A stretch of 34,398 bases of DNA from Clostridium tepidiprofundi DSM 19306 (GTDB taxonomy: Bacteria; Bacillota; Clostridia; Clostridiales; Clostridiaceae): the NCBI RefSeq assembly GCF_001594005.1, contig NZ_LTBA01000026.1, positions 1-34,398 of the forward strand, written 5' to 3'. The position numbers were made by a program, and so were the translations under genes. The notes below the pieces were generated by a model. That model saw only the letters and a list, made by a program, of their open reading frames with translations. It was not told the DNA's origin and made no database searches. Within the stretch, counting starts at the first letter, position 1. Every line of letters begins with the position of its first letter. Below, one piece after another: positions 20,227 through 30,595 of the stretch.

Positions 20227-20335
20227 CAAAAATTATATTTATTTTTCCCCACATAGTTAATATAAAATTTTTAACATTTTTATTCATCTCTACAAGTTAA
20301 TTTACATCCAACATAAGTAATATAAACTCATCTAC
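20196..20335 (-). ncRNA. crRNA-like regulatory RNA (CreR-type) built from two degenerate CRISPR repeats
   Basis: Read on the minus strand: a degenerate 28-nt repeat (20327-20300) that keeps the 5' handle ATGTAAAT intact; a 31-nt pseudo-spacer (20299-20269); a second degenerate repeat (20268-20240) whose first 19 bases keep 18 of the repeat's and whose handle end is lost; then a terminator. These are exactly the parts one crRNA needs, and only those parts are conserved. A promoter 17-bp spaced lies just upstream (20342-20370). The pseudo-spacer pairs with the promoter-proximal DNA of the adjacent cas operon (20127-20150, CCA PAM). Known CreR/CreA RNAs have this design and steer Cascade to repress cas or toxin promoters, with incomplete pairing sparing the DNA from Cas3. 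The structure is seen; expression and function are inferred. The alternative is a decayed array with a chance match. Confidence 0.7.
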
Positions 20336-20341
20336 CATTTT

Positions 20342-20370
20342 AATATAAACTAAATTTATATGAATGTAAA
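20342..20370 (-). promoter_or_regulatory. Predicted promoter of the crRNA-like RNA
   Basis: Minus strand: TTTACA (20370-20365), 17 bases, TATATT (20347-20342). The predicted start, near 20335, is about eight bases before the degenerate repeat that carries the intact handle. The -10 lies in a stretch that itself resembles the 5' end of a repeat (GTTTATATTA), so it may have arisen from a decayed repeat copy. Confidence 0.5.
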
Positions 20371-20387
20371 CATAAATATATTTTTAA

Positions 20388-20416
20388 ATTTATATCTCAC
20401 ATAATGACTATAACAT
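20388..20416 (-). repeat. Isolated degenerate CRISPR repeat
   Basis: The plus strand reads ATTTATATCTCACATAATG and then diverges (GACTATAACAT) from the array repeat; about 15 of the first 16 bases match. It lies upstream of the predicted promoter of the crRNA-like RNA, so it is probably a leftover of a former array downstream of the right-operon cas3 rather than part of the RNA gene. Between it and the cas3 stop (20417-20506) I see only AT-rich DNA with a tandem ATTTATATA motif (about 20458-20480). Confidence 0.7.
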
Positions 20417-20506
20417 CAACAATAGCTACCACAAAACAACAGAATATCACTGCTTATATAATTTATATAATTTATATAAAAGAAAATTTACCATAGTATC
20501 ACCATC

Positions 20507-22840
20507 TTAAATAAATTGAAAATCTTCATCAAACACACTTTCTGTATTAACTTTACCTAGTCCCTTTTCATAAGTATAATCAATTTTTACAATAGGAATA
20601 TTATTAAACTTATCAAGTTCTATAACATCATATACCTTGTTGTTTCTTTTAGCTGTTTCAAACATATATCCAGGTATATCTACTGTATAATCTTTTATGT
20701 TATACTTTTCTTTCTGTATATTAACGTATAAGTCTTGTAACTTTTTCTTATCCTTTTCCTCTTTCATCTGAGCTCTATATTTACTTATCTTACTCAAAGA
20801 CGAATTAATTATTTCATTCTCCTCTTCTGAATCATAAACACATTTAGGTATGATTAGATATGTCGTAATATTTCTAAGCCTTGCTTCATTTTTTTGCAAC
20901 TCATATTCTTTAATATTTTTAGTCCATAAAAGAGCCTCCTTCATTTTCTTATAATAAGCAGAATCCTTTAAATTCTTCTCAGTATATACCATTTCTACAA
21001 ACTGCATTTTTTTCTCTTCATCAAGTTTTTCTCCATTTATACTCTTTACTGCTTCTTTGGAATATTTAAAAATATCTATATCAACTATACTTCTGTCATC
21101 ATTTCTTATTCCAGAAGTAGGTTTATCTTTCCCTATATAAATATAAATATTTGGATTATCGCTATCTAAATCTCTTCCTCTATAAATTCTACCCATTCTC
21201 TGAAGCAGTCCTGATATCTCCGAAAGTTCAGTATACAATACGTCAAAATCTATATCTAAACTTGCCTCAACAACTTGTGTAGTCACCCATATTCCTTTAT
21301 TACTACATTCTCTCTGTCCCATTTCAAATATTAAATTTTCTTTCAAGCTTCTATCCTTCTTTATAAATCTACTGTGAAACATATTTATAGGAATATTAAG
21401 CTCTGCTTTCATTAAATCATCATAAATCTTTTGAGCTTGTTTTACTGTGTTTACTATAACAAGAACCTTCTTATCTTTATAATTATCTTTGATATGATCA
21501 ATATTAATGTAATCTTCTATAACCTCTATTTTATGTCTTAATTGAGGTTCCCCTTTGGAATTCTTTTTATAAAAAGTCTTAGGTTCTTTAAATGGAATAT
21601 TTTCTTTTCTCATAAAATCCAAAATAATATTAGGTAGCGTTGCTGTAAGTATTGAAAATTTCCCACCCGCTTCTGATATATACTTTAGTGCTGCAATTAA
21701 ATAGCCTAACATATCAGGAGAATACATCTGAATTTCATCAATAACTAACTTGGAATAAGCTAATGTAGCAAGTTTTAATTCATATCCCTCGTATTTAAAT
21801 ACGAAATCCAAAAGCTGGTCAAGTGTACATATTGTTAAAGGCATAGAAAACTGCTTAGTTTTCTCATAATAATCCATATCTATAATTTGATTGTCATCGC
21901 CTTTATCCTCACTATTACCTCTTTTCAAATACTCTCTAAAGGTATCAGAGTGAAGTAATGCAGTATTCTCAAATCCAATCTTCTTTTTATCCCTTACCCT
22001 GTCATATATTGCGTTTATTGACACTCTTAAAGGAAGAGTGAAAAATCCTTTATTATTTCCAATCCATATGAGCGCTGCTTCAGTTTTCCCAATACCTGTA
22101 GAAGCTCGTATTATATTATTTTCTTCTAAATTATTCTTCATATATTCTTGAAGTTCATTTAGTTTAAATCCTCTACTCTCCACAGAATAAATCGTTTTTT
22201 CATATAAATCTTTATTTTCTTCCTCTACATTGATATGTGCACTTCCAGCATAATCAAGTCTGTTTAATATTCCTTTTGTTATCACATATTCATAATAACT
22301 ATCATTATTTTTGTCGTCACTCCTTGCAAACCTATTCTTTTCATCTACATATTTAAGATAACTTTTATATAATTTCTCATCTTTATCAACTTCCAAACCA
22401 TCAAAATATTCCCAATGTTTTTTCAAATCTTTTTCTATTACATTTTCTATAAGTGTAAAGTCATGTATCTTTTCTCTATTATGATGATAATAAATACTTT
22501 GATATAAAACTTTTAATTTATCTTTATTTGATTTATACTTCCTCTTTAATTTTTTTAAAGGTAAAAATGCTGGACTCAAATATCCATGAGGTATTTCTTT
22601 GAATCCTTTAAGGTCATCTTCAATTGCTCCCTCTCCTAATTTCTTTAATAGTTTATTTTGAAATTTTGAATTCATTTTTCCAAGATCATGATACAAACAA
22701 GCTAATCTTAATAGTTCCCAATCAAGATAAGGAATATTAGGATATAATTCTTTTAAAACTTCCATTCTATCTATTAAACATTGAGTATGTTCTGCTATTG
22801 TTTCCCTTGGATGTGTTTTTGCTAAAAATTTATTTTTCAT
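20507..22840 (-). CDS. cas3: Cas3 HD nuclease-helicase, right operon
   Basis: A 777-residue Cas3. HD domain: His18 in IAEHTQCL, His51-Asp52 in LYHDLGK, His85 in PHGYLSPAF, His119-His120 in YYHHNREK, Asp196. Helicase: Walker A ASTGIGKT (246-253), Walker B VIDEIQMYS (about 366-374), TATLP (399-403), a VTTQVVEASLDIDFDVLYTE block, and motif VI LLQRMGRIYRGRD. All catalytic motifs look intact, so this module should be able to destroy DNA. The start is an ATG behind GAGAGGGATG. It is set off from cas5 by 155 bases with an intrinsic terminator whose U-run ends 20 bases before the start codon, so its expression must depend on read-through or antitermination, or on an unrecognised promoter. Confidence 0.96.
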   Translation of the reverse strand: MKNKFLAKTHPRETIAEHTQCLIDRMEVLKELYPNIPYLDWELLRLACLYHDLGKMNSKFQNKLLKKLGEGAIEDDLKGFKEIPHGYLSPAFLPLKKLKRKYKSNKDKLKVLYQSIYYHHNREKIHDFTLIENVIEKDLKKHWEYFDGLEVDKDEKLYKSYLKYVDEKNRFARSDDKNNDSYYEYVITKGILNRLDYAGSAHINVEEENKDLYEKTIYSVESRGFKLNELQEYMKNNLEENNIIRASTGIGKTEAALIWIGNNKGFFTLPLRVSINAIYDRVRDKKKIGFENTALLHSDTFREYLKRGNSEDKGDDNQIIDMDYYEKTKQFSMPLTICTLDQLLDFVFKYEGYELKLATLAYSKLVIDEIQMYSPDMLGYLIAALKYISEAGGKFSILTATLPNIILDFMRKENIPFKEPKTFYKKNSKGEPQLRHKIEVIEDYINIDHIKDNYKDKKVLVIVNTVKQAQKIYDDLMKAELNIPINMFHSRFIKKDRSLKENLIFEMGQRECSNKGIWVTTQVVEASLDIDFDVLYTELSEISGLLQRMGRIYRGRDLDSDNPNIYIYIGKDKPTSGIRNDDRSIVDIDIFKYSKEAVKSINGEKLDEEKKMQFVEMVYTEKNLKDSAYYKKMKEALLWTKNIKEYELQKNEARLRNITTYLIIPKCVYDSEEENEIINSSLSKISKYRAQMKEEKDKKKLQDLYVNIQKEKYNIKDYTVDIPGYMFETAKRNNKVYDVIELDKFNNIPIVKIDYTYEKGLGKVNTESVFDEDFQFI

Positions 22841-22860
22841 TATTCATCCCTCTCTTTTAT

Positions 22861-22887
22861 AAAAAAAATAGGGTTAATTTACCCTAT
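22861..22887 (-). terminator. Intrinsic terminator immediately upstream of the right-operon cas3
   Basis: On the minus strand ATAGGGT, loop AAATTA, ACCCTAT form a perfect 7-bp stem (22887-22868) followed by a run of T (22868-22861). The ribosome binding site of cas3 begins about 10 bases later. There is no room for a promoter between the U-run and the gene. The rest of the 22888-22995 gap shows nothing else I can name. Confidence 0.8.
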
Positions 22888-22995
22888 CTTTTATAACTTT
22901 TAATCACTTGAAAATAATTAATAAATCAAATAGCCAAATAGATTAACTAGTTAGCAATTTGAATGTGCCTCAGCTGCATTTCAGAAAACTCAACT

Positions 22996-24645
<1,650 letters not shown>

Positions 24646-24653
<8 letters not shown>

Positions 24654-26337
24654 TACCTTTTTCCTCCTTAACTGAATTTAATTTTCCATTTTCTCCTTGT
24701 AATCCCAATATAAAAGCATAACCTACTGTTTGAAGCTTGTTGTCACCTTTTAATGCATCAAGTAGTATAACTGGAATTTGCTTTCCTGCATACATATAAG
24801 AATTTACAAGTGTATCCATGAATTTGTTTTGATTCTTTGTTTTCAAAGCATTAAGAAGTCTATAGCATATACCACCCATCTTATTATCAGCTTTTTTACT
24901 TTTATAAACTTCTCTTAATTCATATCCTAATTGTTGAATCTTATCTATATCTTTATAATAAACTCCCTGTTTACCCATAATACCTCCTATAAAATCATTA
25001 TTAATTTTTATAATTGATTTAACGCATCCTAATCTATTGAATCTTCCATCTAAATTTAATACTAAAAGCTTATTTATAATATCAAACTGATTTTTATTGT
25101 TGTAAAGTCTTTCAACAACTTCTCTATAAAGATTTATATACTCTTTTGGCCCAACCTTCGCTGAAACTTTAATTAACGATCGTAATCTTTTTTTATGATT
25201 AACTATAACCTTAAGTTTCTTATTCGAAAGCATATTAAAAGTATATGGTCTTCTTTCATTACTGCTATCAAGCTTAACTATCTGGATATTATCAATTTCC
25301 TTTGATGCTCTTTCTATTTCACTCTGTTTTAAGCTATCTGCCACCATAAAATAACTTTCATCTTCAAGTTCCTCAAAACTTGTATTATTATCAATAGCAG
25401 TATTGTTTACTTTTATTATATTCTCCATTGAAGAATTTTCATTTATAAATATTCCCCTATCCCTTATAACAGTAAATCCTGCTGGAATACAAGAATATAC
25501 CAAATTACATACAGGACATATAAAAGAATCTCCGTAAAAATTCCAAAAATGTGATGACTTTCTTGACATATCAACACCCATTTTATTAAGCCATGTTAAA
25601 TCATAGGATGCTGGTTTAGATAATTTTAAAATAGGTGCATCACAACTGAAACATCTGTATTTATATTTTTTCTTATCCGCTTCTAGATAGTTTGATATAT
25701 TATCAATAAAGTACTCTTTAAAATTATCACACATATCCTTTGTATTATTAGATGTATGCAAAACACTTACACCTGACCAAAACCTAGCTATTATATCATA
25801 TATAACATTCTTTTCAAGTATTATTTTCTTTACATCATCTCTTTTAAGATAAGTAATTATATCTTCAATATTCTTAAATTGCTCTTTTATCTGTGGAAGC
25901 ATCTCTTTAATAGACTGCTTCTTGCTAACTTTTATTTTCTTAAGTTTTTTTTCTTCTTTTAAAATGTCTACATCTTTATCATTTATAATAATGTATCCAC
26001 TCTTGTAGCTTGCACTTTTCAATCTAATTTTTGTATATTCAATATAGTCATTAAGCTTTTTTAGAAAACCATCATTCAAGCTGTCTTCATCAAAATTATT
26101 GATTTCATCCTCAAAAGAAACTATTCTATACCATGAAGTAAAATTTTTATATTTATTTACAAAATAATCAAAATATTTTTCTTCAAAGTTTTCAAGTACT
26201 TCTTTATTAAACTCTAACGTATTTCCAACCTTTTTTACTGTATCACCTGCAGTTTCTAATATTTTTGCAATTCCTACAACTCCAGCATTATATAACCAAT
26301 CCGATAACTCAAGTTTTATAATACCTATTTCTCTCAC
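24646..26337 (-). CDS. cas8: Cas8 (Cst1, CXXC-CXXC type large subunit), right operon
   Basis: A 563-residue large subunit with Cys pairs CFSC (229-232) and CPVC (274-277), the Cst1 signature. It is expected to read the PAM and dock Cas3. The only usable start is a GTG (26337-26335) that lies inside the AGGAGGTG motif, with AGGA a few bases further upstream as the probable binding site; the same bases (GTAGGATAGGAGGTGA) precede the left-operon cas8. It is about 70 residues longer than that protein and hardly alignable with it outside the Cys pairs. It lies three bases after cas6 and overlaps cas7. Confidence 0.87.
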
Positions 26338-26340
26338 CTC

Positions 26341-27078
26341 CTATCCTACAACTTCAATCATTCCAAACCCTTGTGAACGTTTAAAACCTAGCCCAAGACT
26401 ATAAATATCTTTAATATCATTTACGTCTCCTTGAAGCTGAAAAACTCCTACATAACTGTTCACATAATAAAATGGTTTACCGGTCTTTTCTTTAAAATTT
26501 CTAATTTGCTCTTTTACAACTCTTTTTTTCATGTTAACAGCTTTAAACTTTAAATTCTCTTTTAGACCATATCCCCTAAAACTTTCAAGTGTCTTATTAG
26601 CTATATAATTTAGCTCTTTCTCATAATCTTCATGGTCAATCTCTAGCATTTCATTATTCTTGTTTTTAATACAAATTGGGGATAACGTATTGAATAGTAT
26701 CGTACTACTATTTATCTCTTTTTCTTTTTGCAAGTTAATTCTCACTTTGTTAATAGAAAATTCTTCTTTATACTCAAATGTTTTAATTTTCAATAAGCCA
26801 TTATAAAGCTTGATCATAAATTCATAATCTGGAGAACTAATGTTTATAATGACTTTATCATTTATAGTAAAAACCTCTCCTTCCTTCTTGAAATCTTTTA
26901 AGAAAACTGAAAAACAAAAATTCTTAGTTTTCTTATTAGCTTTACCATTTTCATAAGTATAAAGTTTTAAGAAATATTCTTTATCCGTTTTATTTAAAGC
27001 TTCTTTAATAAGACTTACAATCATCATTTGGTAAGCTATCGGAAATTTATCCGTTTTATATTCACAACTTAATCTCAA
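26341..27078 (-). CDS. cas6: Cas6 crRNA-processing endoribonuclease, right operon
   Basis: A 245-residue Cas6, closely related to the left-operon copy from end to end (for example KNFCFSVF, YEFMIKLYNGLLKIK, MKKRVVKE, and the C-terminal GLGFKRSQGFGMIEVVG). I place the start at the TTG at 27078-27076, eight bases after AGGAGG and matching the TTG of the paralogue; an in-frame GTG at 27087 lies inside the binding site and is less likely. Its only histidine (in IDHEDY, mid-protein) is not at the usual catalytic place. The near-duplication of Cas6 among otherwise diverged subunits implies selection on both copies to cut the same repeat, or gene conversion. Confidence 0.92.
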   Translation of the reverse strand: MRLSCEYKTDKFPIAYQMMIVSLIKEALNKTDKEYFLKLYTYENGKANKKTKNFCFSVFLKDFKKEGEVFTINDKVIINISSPDYEFMIKLYNGLLKIKTFEYKEEFSINKVRINLQKEKEINSSTILFNTLSPICIKNKNNEMLEIDHEDYEKELNYIANKTLESFRGYGLKENLKFKAVNMKKRVVKEQIRNFKEKTGKPFYYVNSYVGVFQLQGDVNDIKDIYSLGLGFKRSQGFGMIEVVG

Positions 27079-27084
27079 TATTGT

Positions 27085-27139
27085 CACCTCCTACTTTTAA
27101 TTATAACTCATATTGTGGACATATATTGGCATATATAAA
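27085..27139 (-). promoter_or_regulatory. Promoter/operator element of right cas6, conserved before both cas6 genes
   Basis: This block matches 19770-19824 at 51 of 55 bases, with 27117-27139 identical. It carries the same near-palindrome on the minus strand (TATATATGCCAATATATG), the same TATAAT (27105-27100) and the same AGGAGG. It fills nearly the whole gap between the WYL regulator stop (27141) and cas6. This suggests that cas6 and the genes after it can be transcribed separately from the regulator gene and are switched by the same protein as the left operon. Confidence 0.55.
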
Positions 27140-27140
27140 T

Positions 27141-28091
27141 TTATTTATATAATTTTATCATTTTTTCTAATTCTTCTTTTATTTCTTTCTTTAAATCTAT
27201 TGGTTTTATAACTTCAACACTGCTTCCCATACTTAAAATCCAACTTTTAATTTCTGTTTTTCCTTTCATTGTAGCCTCAAATAAAATCGAATTCTCATCT
27301 GTTATTTCAACTATATGCTGGTTTTCTACCCATATCTTTTCTTTTATAATTTGTGCCATTGGATATTTGATCTTTAATTTTAAATTAATCTCCTCATCTT
27401 TAAAAATACCAAAACAATTTGCCATATAATTTCTTGAATCAAAATTATCATCCTCTGGAAATTTTTCTTCTAATATTTCATATGATTTTATACGTGACAT
27501 CTTAAAATCTCTTATATCTTTTCTAAGTTCACAAAATCCAACAAAATACATCGAATTTCTATATTGAAAAATAACATATGGTCGTACTATCCTCTCCTTT
27601 TCTCCTGTATTTAGCGAATGATACTTGATTTTAATTTTATTCCTAGTTATTATTGCAGCATTAATATCAAGCCATATCTGACGTTCTTTTTCATAATCAT
27701 AATTTGGTCTTATATTTTTTATAAAATACTCAGAATGGATTTCTTGCAAACTCGTTTTTTCTTTTATAGCAATTAATTTATCTACTATTAATTTAAAATC
27801 TTTATACATAATAAATCCACTGCTTTTAAGGTGTTTCTTTACAGTTATCAAAGTAGAATATTCTTCATCACTTAAATTTAATCCAAGTAAATAATCTTTT
27901 CCTTCATACATATATCCCCCATCTTTACCTTTAATTGAAGTAATATATATTCTAGCTTGCTCTAAGTCGTCTTTATATCTTCTTACTTCTCTTTCACTTA
28001 CACCTAGTTCAGTTGCTATTTCAGAAATTTTCATCTTTCTTCTACTTTTTAATAATATTAGCATATTTAGTGCGTTACCAACTCTACTCAT
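27141..28091 (-). CDS. WYL-domain transcriptional regulator of the cas operon
   Basis: A 316-residue regulator. N-terminal winged HTH (residues about 1-60: KISEIATELGVSEREVRRYKDDL), then a linker and a WYL domain (about 145-210: IKIKYHSLNTGEKERIVRPYV, QYRNSMYFVGFCELR, DFKMSRIKSYEIL), then a C-terminal WCX-like extension. WYL domains bind nucleic acid or nucleotide ligands, and such proteins are often cas or phage-defence regulators. It directly precedes cas6, with the conserved operator-like element in the gap. ATG start behind AAGGTGA. Upstream is a 39-base dyad (28180-28218) that may be its own control site. Whether it activates or represses cannot be read from the sequence. Confidence 0.9.
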   Translation of the reverse strand: MSRVGNALNMLILLKSRRKMKISEIATELGVSEREVRRYKDDLEQARIYITSIKGKDGGYMYEGKDYLLGLNLSDEEYSTLITVKKHLKSSGFIMYKDFKLIVDKLIAIKEKTSLQEIHSEYFIKNIRPNYDYEKERQIWLDINAAIITRNKIKIKYHSLNTGEKERIVRPYVIFQYRNSMYFVGFCELRKDIRDFKMSRIKSYEILEEKFPEDDNFDSRNYMANCFGIFKDEEINLKLKIKYPMAQIIKEKIWVENQHIVEITDENSILFEATMKGKTEIKSWILSMGSSVEVIKPIDLKKEIKEELEKMIKLYK

Positions 28092-28179
28092 GTTTGTTTC
28101 ACCTTCGTTCTATATTATCTTAAAAGTCTCATTTTAATAATTCTATTATTGTTATAAATATCCTTTAAAATTTTAATTT

Positions 28180-28218
28180 TTCCAATTTTATAAAACTCCT
28201 ACAGTTTTACAATTGGAA
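28180..28218 (-). promoter_or_regulatory. Imperfect 39-base palindrome upstream of the WYL regulator
   Basis: TTCCAATT (28180-28187) and AATTGGAA (28211-28218) are perfect inverted arms, and the inner TAAAAC/GTTTTA also pair. It lies about 90-130 bases upstream of the WYL start codon. It is not followed by a T-run on either strand, so an operator, or a leader hairpin, is more likely than a terminator. The rest of 28092-28297 shows no gene; a short hairpin TTTTGCT/AGCAAAA is at 28272-28287. Confidence 0.45.
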
Positions 28219-28297
28219 TATTAAAGATTTTTATTTGGAATGGAGTATACTTTTCATCTAAAGTCATTATATTTTGCTTTAGCAAAACAAATTCACA

Positions 28298-28330
28298 TAA
28301 AAAATAGCCTATCAGCTTTTAGCCAATAAG
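28298..28330 (-). terminator. Intrinsic terminator after ppk
   Basis: Minus strand: CTTATTGGCT (28330-28321), loop AAA, AGCTGATAGG (28317-28308) form a 10-bp stem with three G-U pairs, followed by CTATTTTTTATG. It lies 15 bases after the ppk stop codon and separates the ppx-ppk unit from the WYL-cas operon. Confidence 0.7.
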
Positions 28331-28344
28331 CGTATCCCCTCCCA

Positions 28345-30477
28345 TCACACATCCTCCACATTTCTCACAGGACGAAAAGCAAATGGAGCTTCTTCTTGTT
28401 CTATTTCTTCTTTTGATTTTTTATTTTCGTTTATCTCTTCATAAAAATAATCCTGAGAATTAAGAGGTTTTTCATCATTGATTTTGTTCCTTGAATAAGT
28501 ACCATCTTGATTTAATATTCTTGCTTTTACATTGTCTTTTAAATAAGTATAGAGTATTTCTTTTATTTTATCTTTGATTTCATTGTCTTCTACCGGAAAT
28601 AGCAATTCCACCCTTTTATCAAGGTTTCTAGGCATCCAGTCTGCACTAGAAAGATATAATTTTTCTTCACCATCATTATAGAAGTAAAATATCCTTGAAT
28701 GTTCTAGATATCTTCCAATTATGCTTATTACATTTATGTTTTCACTTATTCCATCTATTCCTGGTCTTAAACAGCATATTCCTCTGACTATTAGATTTAT
28801 CTTTACTCCTGATGCAGATGCTTTGTAGAGTTCATCTATTATTTTTTTGTCAACTAATGAATTGAATTTAGCTATTATTTGTGCTTTTTTCCCTATTTTA
28901 GCGTTTTCAGCTTCGTTTTGTATTAGCTTTATAAACTCATCTCTCAAGTCTAATGGTGCTATTGTAAATTTATTCATGTTTCTAAATTCTGTATATCCTG
29001 AAATCATGTTAAATAGTGCAGATGCATCTTCACCAAAATATGGATTAGATGTGATTATATCAATATCAGTATAAAATTTTGCCGTCACATCATTGTAATT
29101 TCCTGTGCTTAAATGCACATACCTTCTTATTCCTTCTTCCTCATTTCTAACAATAAGCAATATTTTGCAGTGAGTTTTTAGTCCTAATAACCCATATATA
29201 ACATGGCAACCTGCTTTTTCTAGCCTTTTTGCCCAGTTTATGTTGTTTTTTTCATCAAATCTTGCTTTTAGTTCTACTAATACTGTTACCTGCTTGCCAT
29301 TTTCAGCTGCCTGTACAAGTGCTTCTACTAATGGTGAATTGCCACTAACTCTGTATAATGTTTGCTTTATCGCAAGCACTTTATTATCTTTTGCTGCCTG
29401 CTGTATCATTTTTACCACTATATCAAATGAGTCATAGGGACGATGAAGTAGTATATCCTTTTTAGAAATAATTTTGAATACATCATCTTCATATTCATTT
29501 TCAAATTCTATTGGAATTCTAGAAATTCTTTTAGGGTATTTTAAATTGTCAAATCCATTTACAGAATAAAATTTAGATAAATATGTAAAGTCAATTATGC
29601 CATCAATTTTGTAAACCGCTTTTTCTGGAATTTCAAGTTCTTTTTTTAGTCTGTTTATCAGTTTTTTATTTATGTTGCTTTCAATTTCCATACGTACAAC
29701 TGCTCCCCATTTTCGCTTTTTTAATGATTTTTCAATGGATTTGAGCAAGTCTTCTGCCTCTTCTTCATCATATCTTAAATCAGCATTTCTCGTAATCCTA
29801 AAGCAACCCGAACAAATAATATTGTTTCCTAGAAAAATTTCCTGTAAATACATCTTTATAATATCTTCCATCAACATAAAACAATGCTCATCATTATTTG
29901 AAGGTATTTTTATGTATCTTCCGAGTACAGAAGGAACTTGAAGCAGTCCTAATACTGGTTCACTATCTTTTGCAAGTAAAAGTGCAATATTTAAGCTTTT
30001 ATTTAATATAAGTGGAAATGTTCTGCTATTATCAACTATTATAGGCGTAAGTACAGGATATACTGTATTCCTATAATAGTTATTCAAAAATTCAACTTGT
30101 TTCAAAGATAATTCTTGTTTCTTCAAAAAATGAATTCCATTCTTTTTTAGCTCATTTGAAAGCGAGAAATTATAAGTATCATGCAACTGCTTCATCATTT
30201 TGTAGGCTCTTTTAAATATCAAATCAAGTTGTTCTTCAGGAATTAATCCTGCAATATCTTTTTTGTGAAACCCTGCTTGTATTTGGTCCCAAAGTGAGCC
30301 AACTCTTATCATAAAAAATTCATCTAGATTAGAGCTTACTATAGACATAAATTTTAATCTTTCAAATAATGGATTACTTTTATATTGTACTTCTTCAAGA
30401 ACTCTATGATTAAATTCGAGCCAACTCAATTCTCTGTTTATGTAGTTTTTATGGTTTTTTAAATCCACTATGTTCAT
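28345..30477 (-). CDS. ppk: Polyphosphate kinase 1
   Basis: A 710-residue PPK1, full family length (about 690-720). It reversibly polymerises the gamma-phosphate of ATP into polyphosphate. The N-terminus, NYINRELSWLEFNHRVLEEV, is the standard PPK1 opening. The autophosphorylated histidine is His436 in GLKTHCKILLI, and the second active-site histidine is His593 in LEHSRIFYFYN; the KQTLYRVSGNSP and HLSTGNYND segments belong to the phospholipase D-like catalytic domains. The C-terminus is charged and probably flexible. ATG after GGAGAAAGATTATA. It follows the ppx-like gene at 30561 by 83 bases and probably forms an operon with it; a terminator follows at 28298-28330. Confidence 0.97.
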   Translation of the reverse strand: MNIVDLKNHKNYINRELSWLEFNHRVLEEVQYKSNPLFERLKFMSIVSSNLDEFFMIRVGSLWDQIQAGFHKKDIAGLIPEEQLDLIFKRAYKMMKQLHDTYNFSLSNELKKNGIHFLKKQELSLKQVEFLNNYYRNTVYPVLTPIIVDNSRTFPLILNKSLNIALLLAKDSEPVLGLLQVPSVLGRYIKIPSNNDEHCFMLMEDIIKMYLQEIFLGNNIICSGCFRITRNADLRYDEEEAEDLLKSIEKSLKKRKWGAVVRMEIESNINKKLINRLKKELEIPEKAVYKIDGIIDFTYLSKFYSVNGFDNLKYPKRISRIPIEFENEYEDDVFKIISKKDILLHRPYDSFDIVVKMIQQAAKDNKVLAIKQTLYRVSGNSPLVEALVQAAENGKQVTVLVELKARFDEKNNINWAKRLEKAGCHVIYGLLGLKTHCKILLIVRNEEEGIRRYVHLSTGNYNDVTAKFYTDIDIITSNPYFGEDASALFNMISGYTEFRNMNKFTIAPLDLRDEFIKLIQNEAENAKIGKKAQIIAKFNSLVDKKIIDELYKASASGVKINLIVRGICCLRPGIDGISENINVISIIGRYLEHSRIFYFYNDGEEKLYLSSADWMPRNLDKRVELLFPVEDNEIKDKIKEILYTYLKDNVKARILNQDGTYSRNKINDEKPLNSQDYFYEEINENKKSKEEIEQEEAPFAFRPVRNVEDV

Positions 30478-30499
30478 TATAATCTTTCTCCAATCTACT

Positions 30500-30595
30500 C
30501 TTTTCGTTCTTTAACAACTGCTTCAATACTTATCTGTTATAACTGGGTATTCTATATTCTCTATACTTTTCGTTCTTTAATAACTGCTTCAATAC
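30500..30595 (-). repeat. 30-bp direct repeat spanning the 3' end of the ppx-like gene
   Basis: 30566-30595, coding for the last residues (SIEAVIKERK-like end) of the ppx-like protein, and 30500-30529, in the gap before ppk, are the same 30 bases with one difference, 66 bases apart. It looks like a short tandem duplication that copied the gene end into the intergenic space; the second copy is not in an open gene. The offset is similar to a CRISPR unit, but the sequence is unrelated to the array repeat. Confidence 0.75.

Noticed and set aside
20342-20350. A further degenerate repeat copy (TAATATAAAC) between the two clear ones.
   Set aside because: Only about 10 bases match and it overlaps the better-supported -10 of the crRNA-like RNA promoter; listed as promoter instead.
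20351-20387. A second pseudo-spacer read from the degenerate repeat at 20388, with a weak match (CCT plus six bases) upstream of the WYL gene near 28163.
   Set aside because: The match is short and AT-only, mismatches do not follow the six-base pattern, and the handle is degenerate.
27079-27087. GTG at 27087 as the start of the right-operon cas6.
   Set aside because: It lies within the AGGAGGTG binding site; the TTG nine bases on matches the start of the paralogous cas6.
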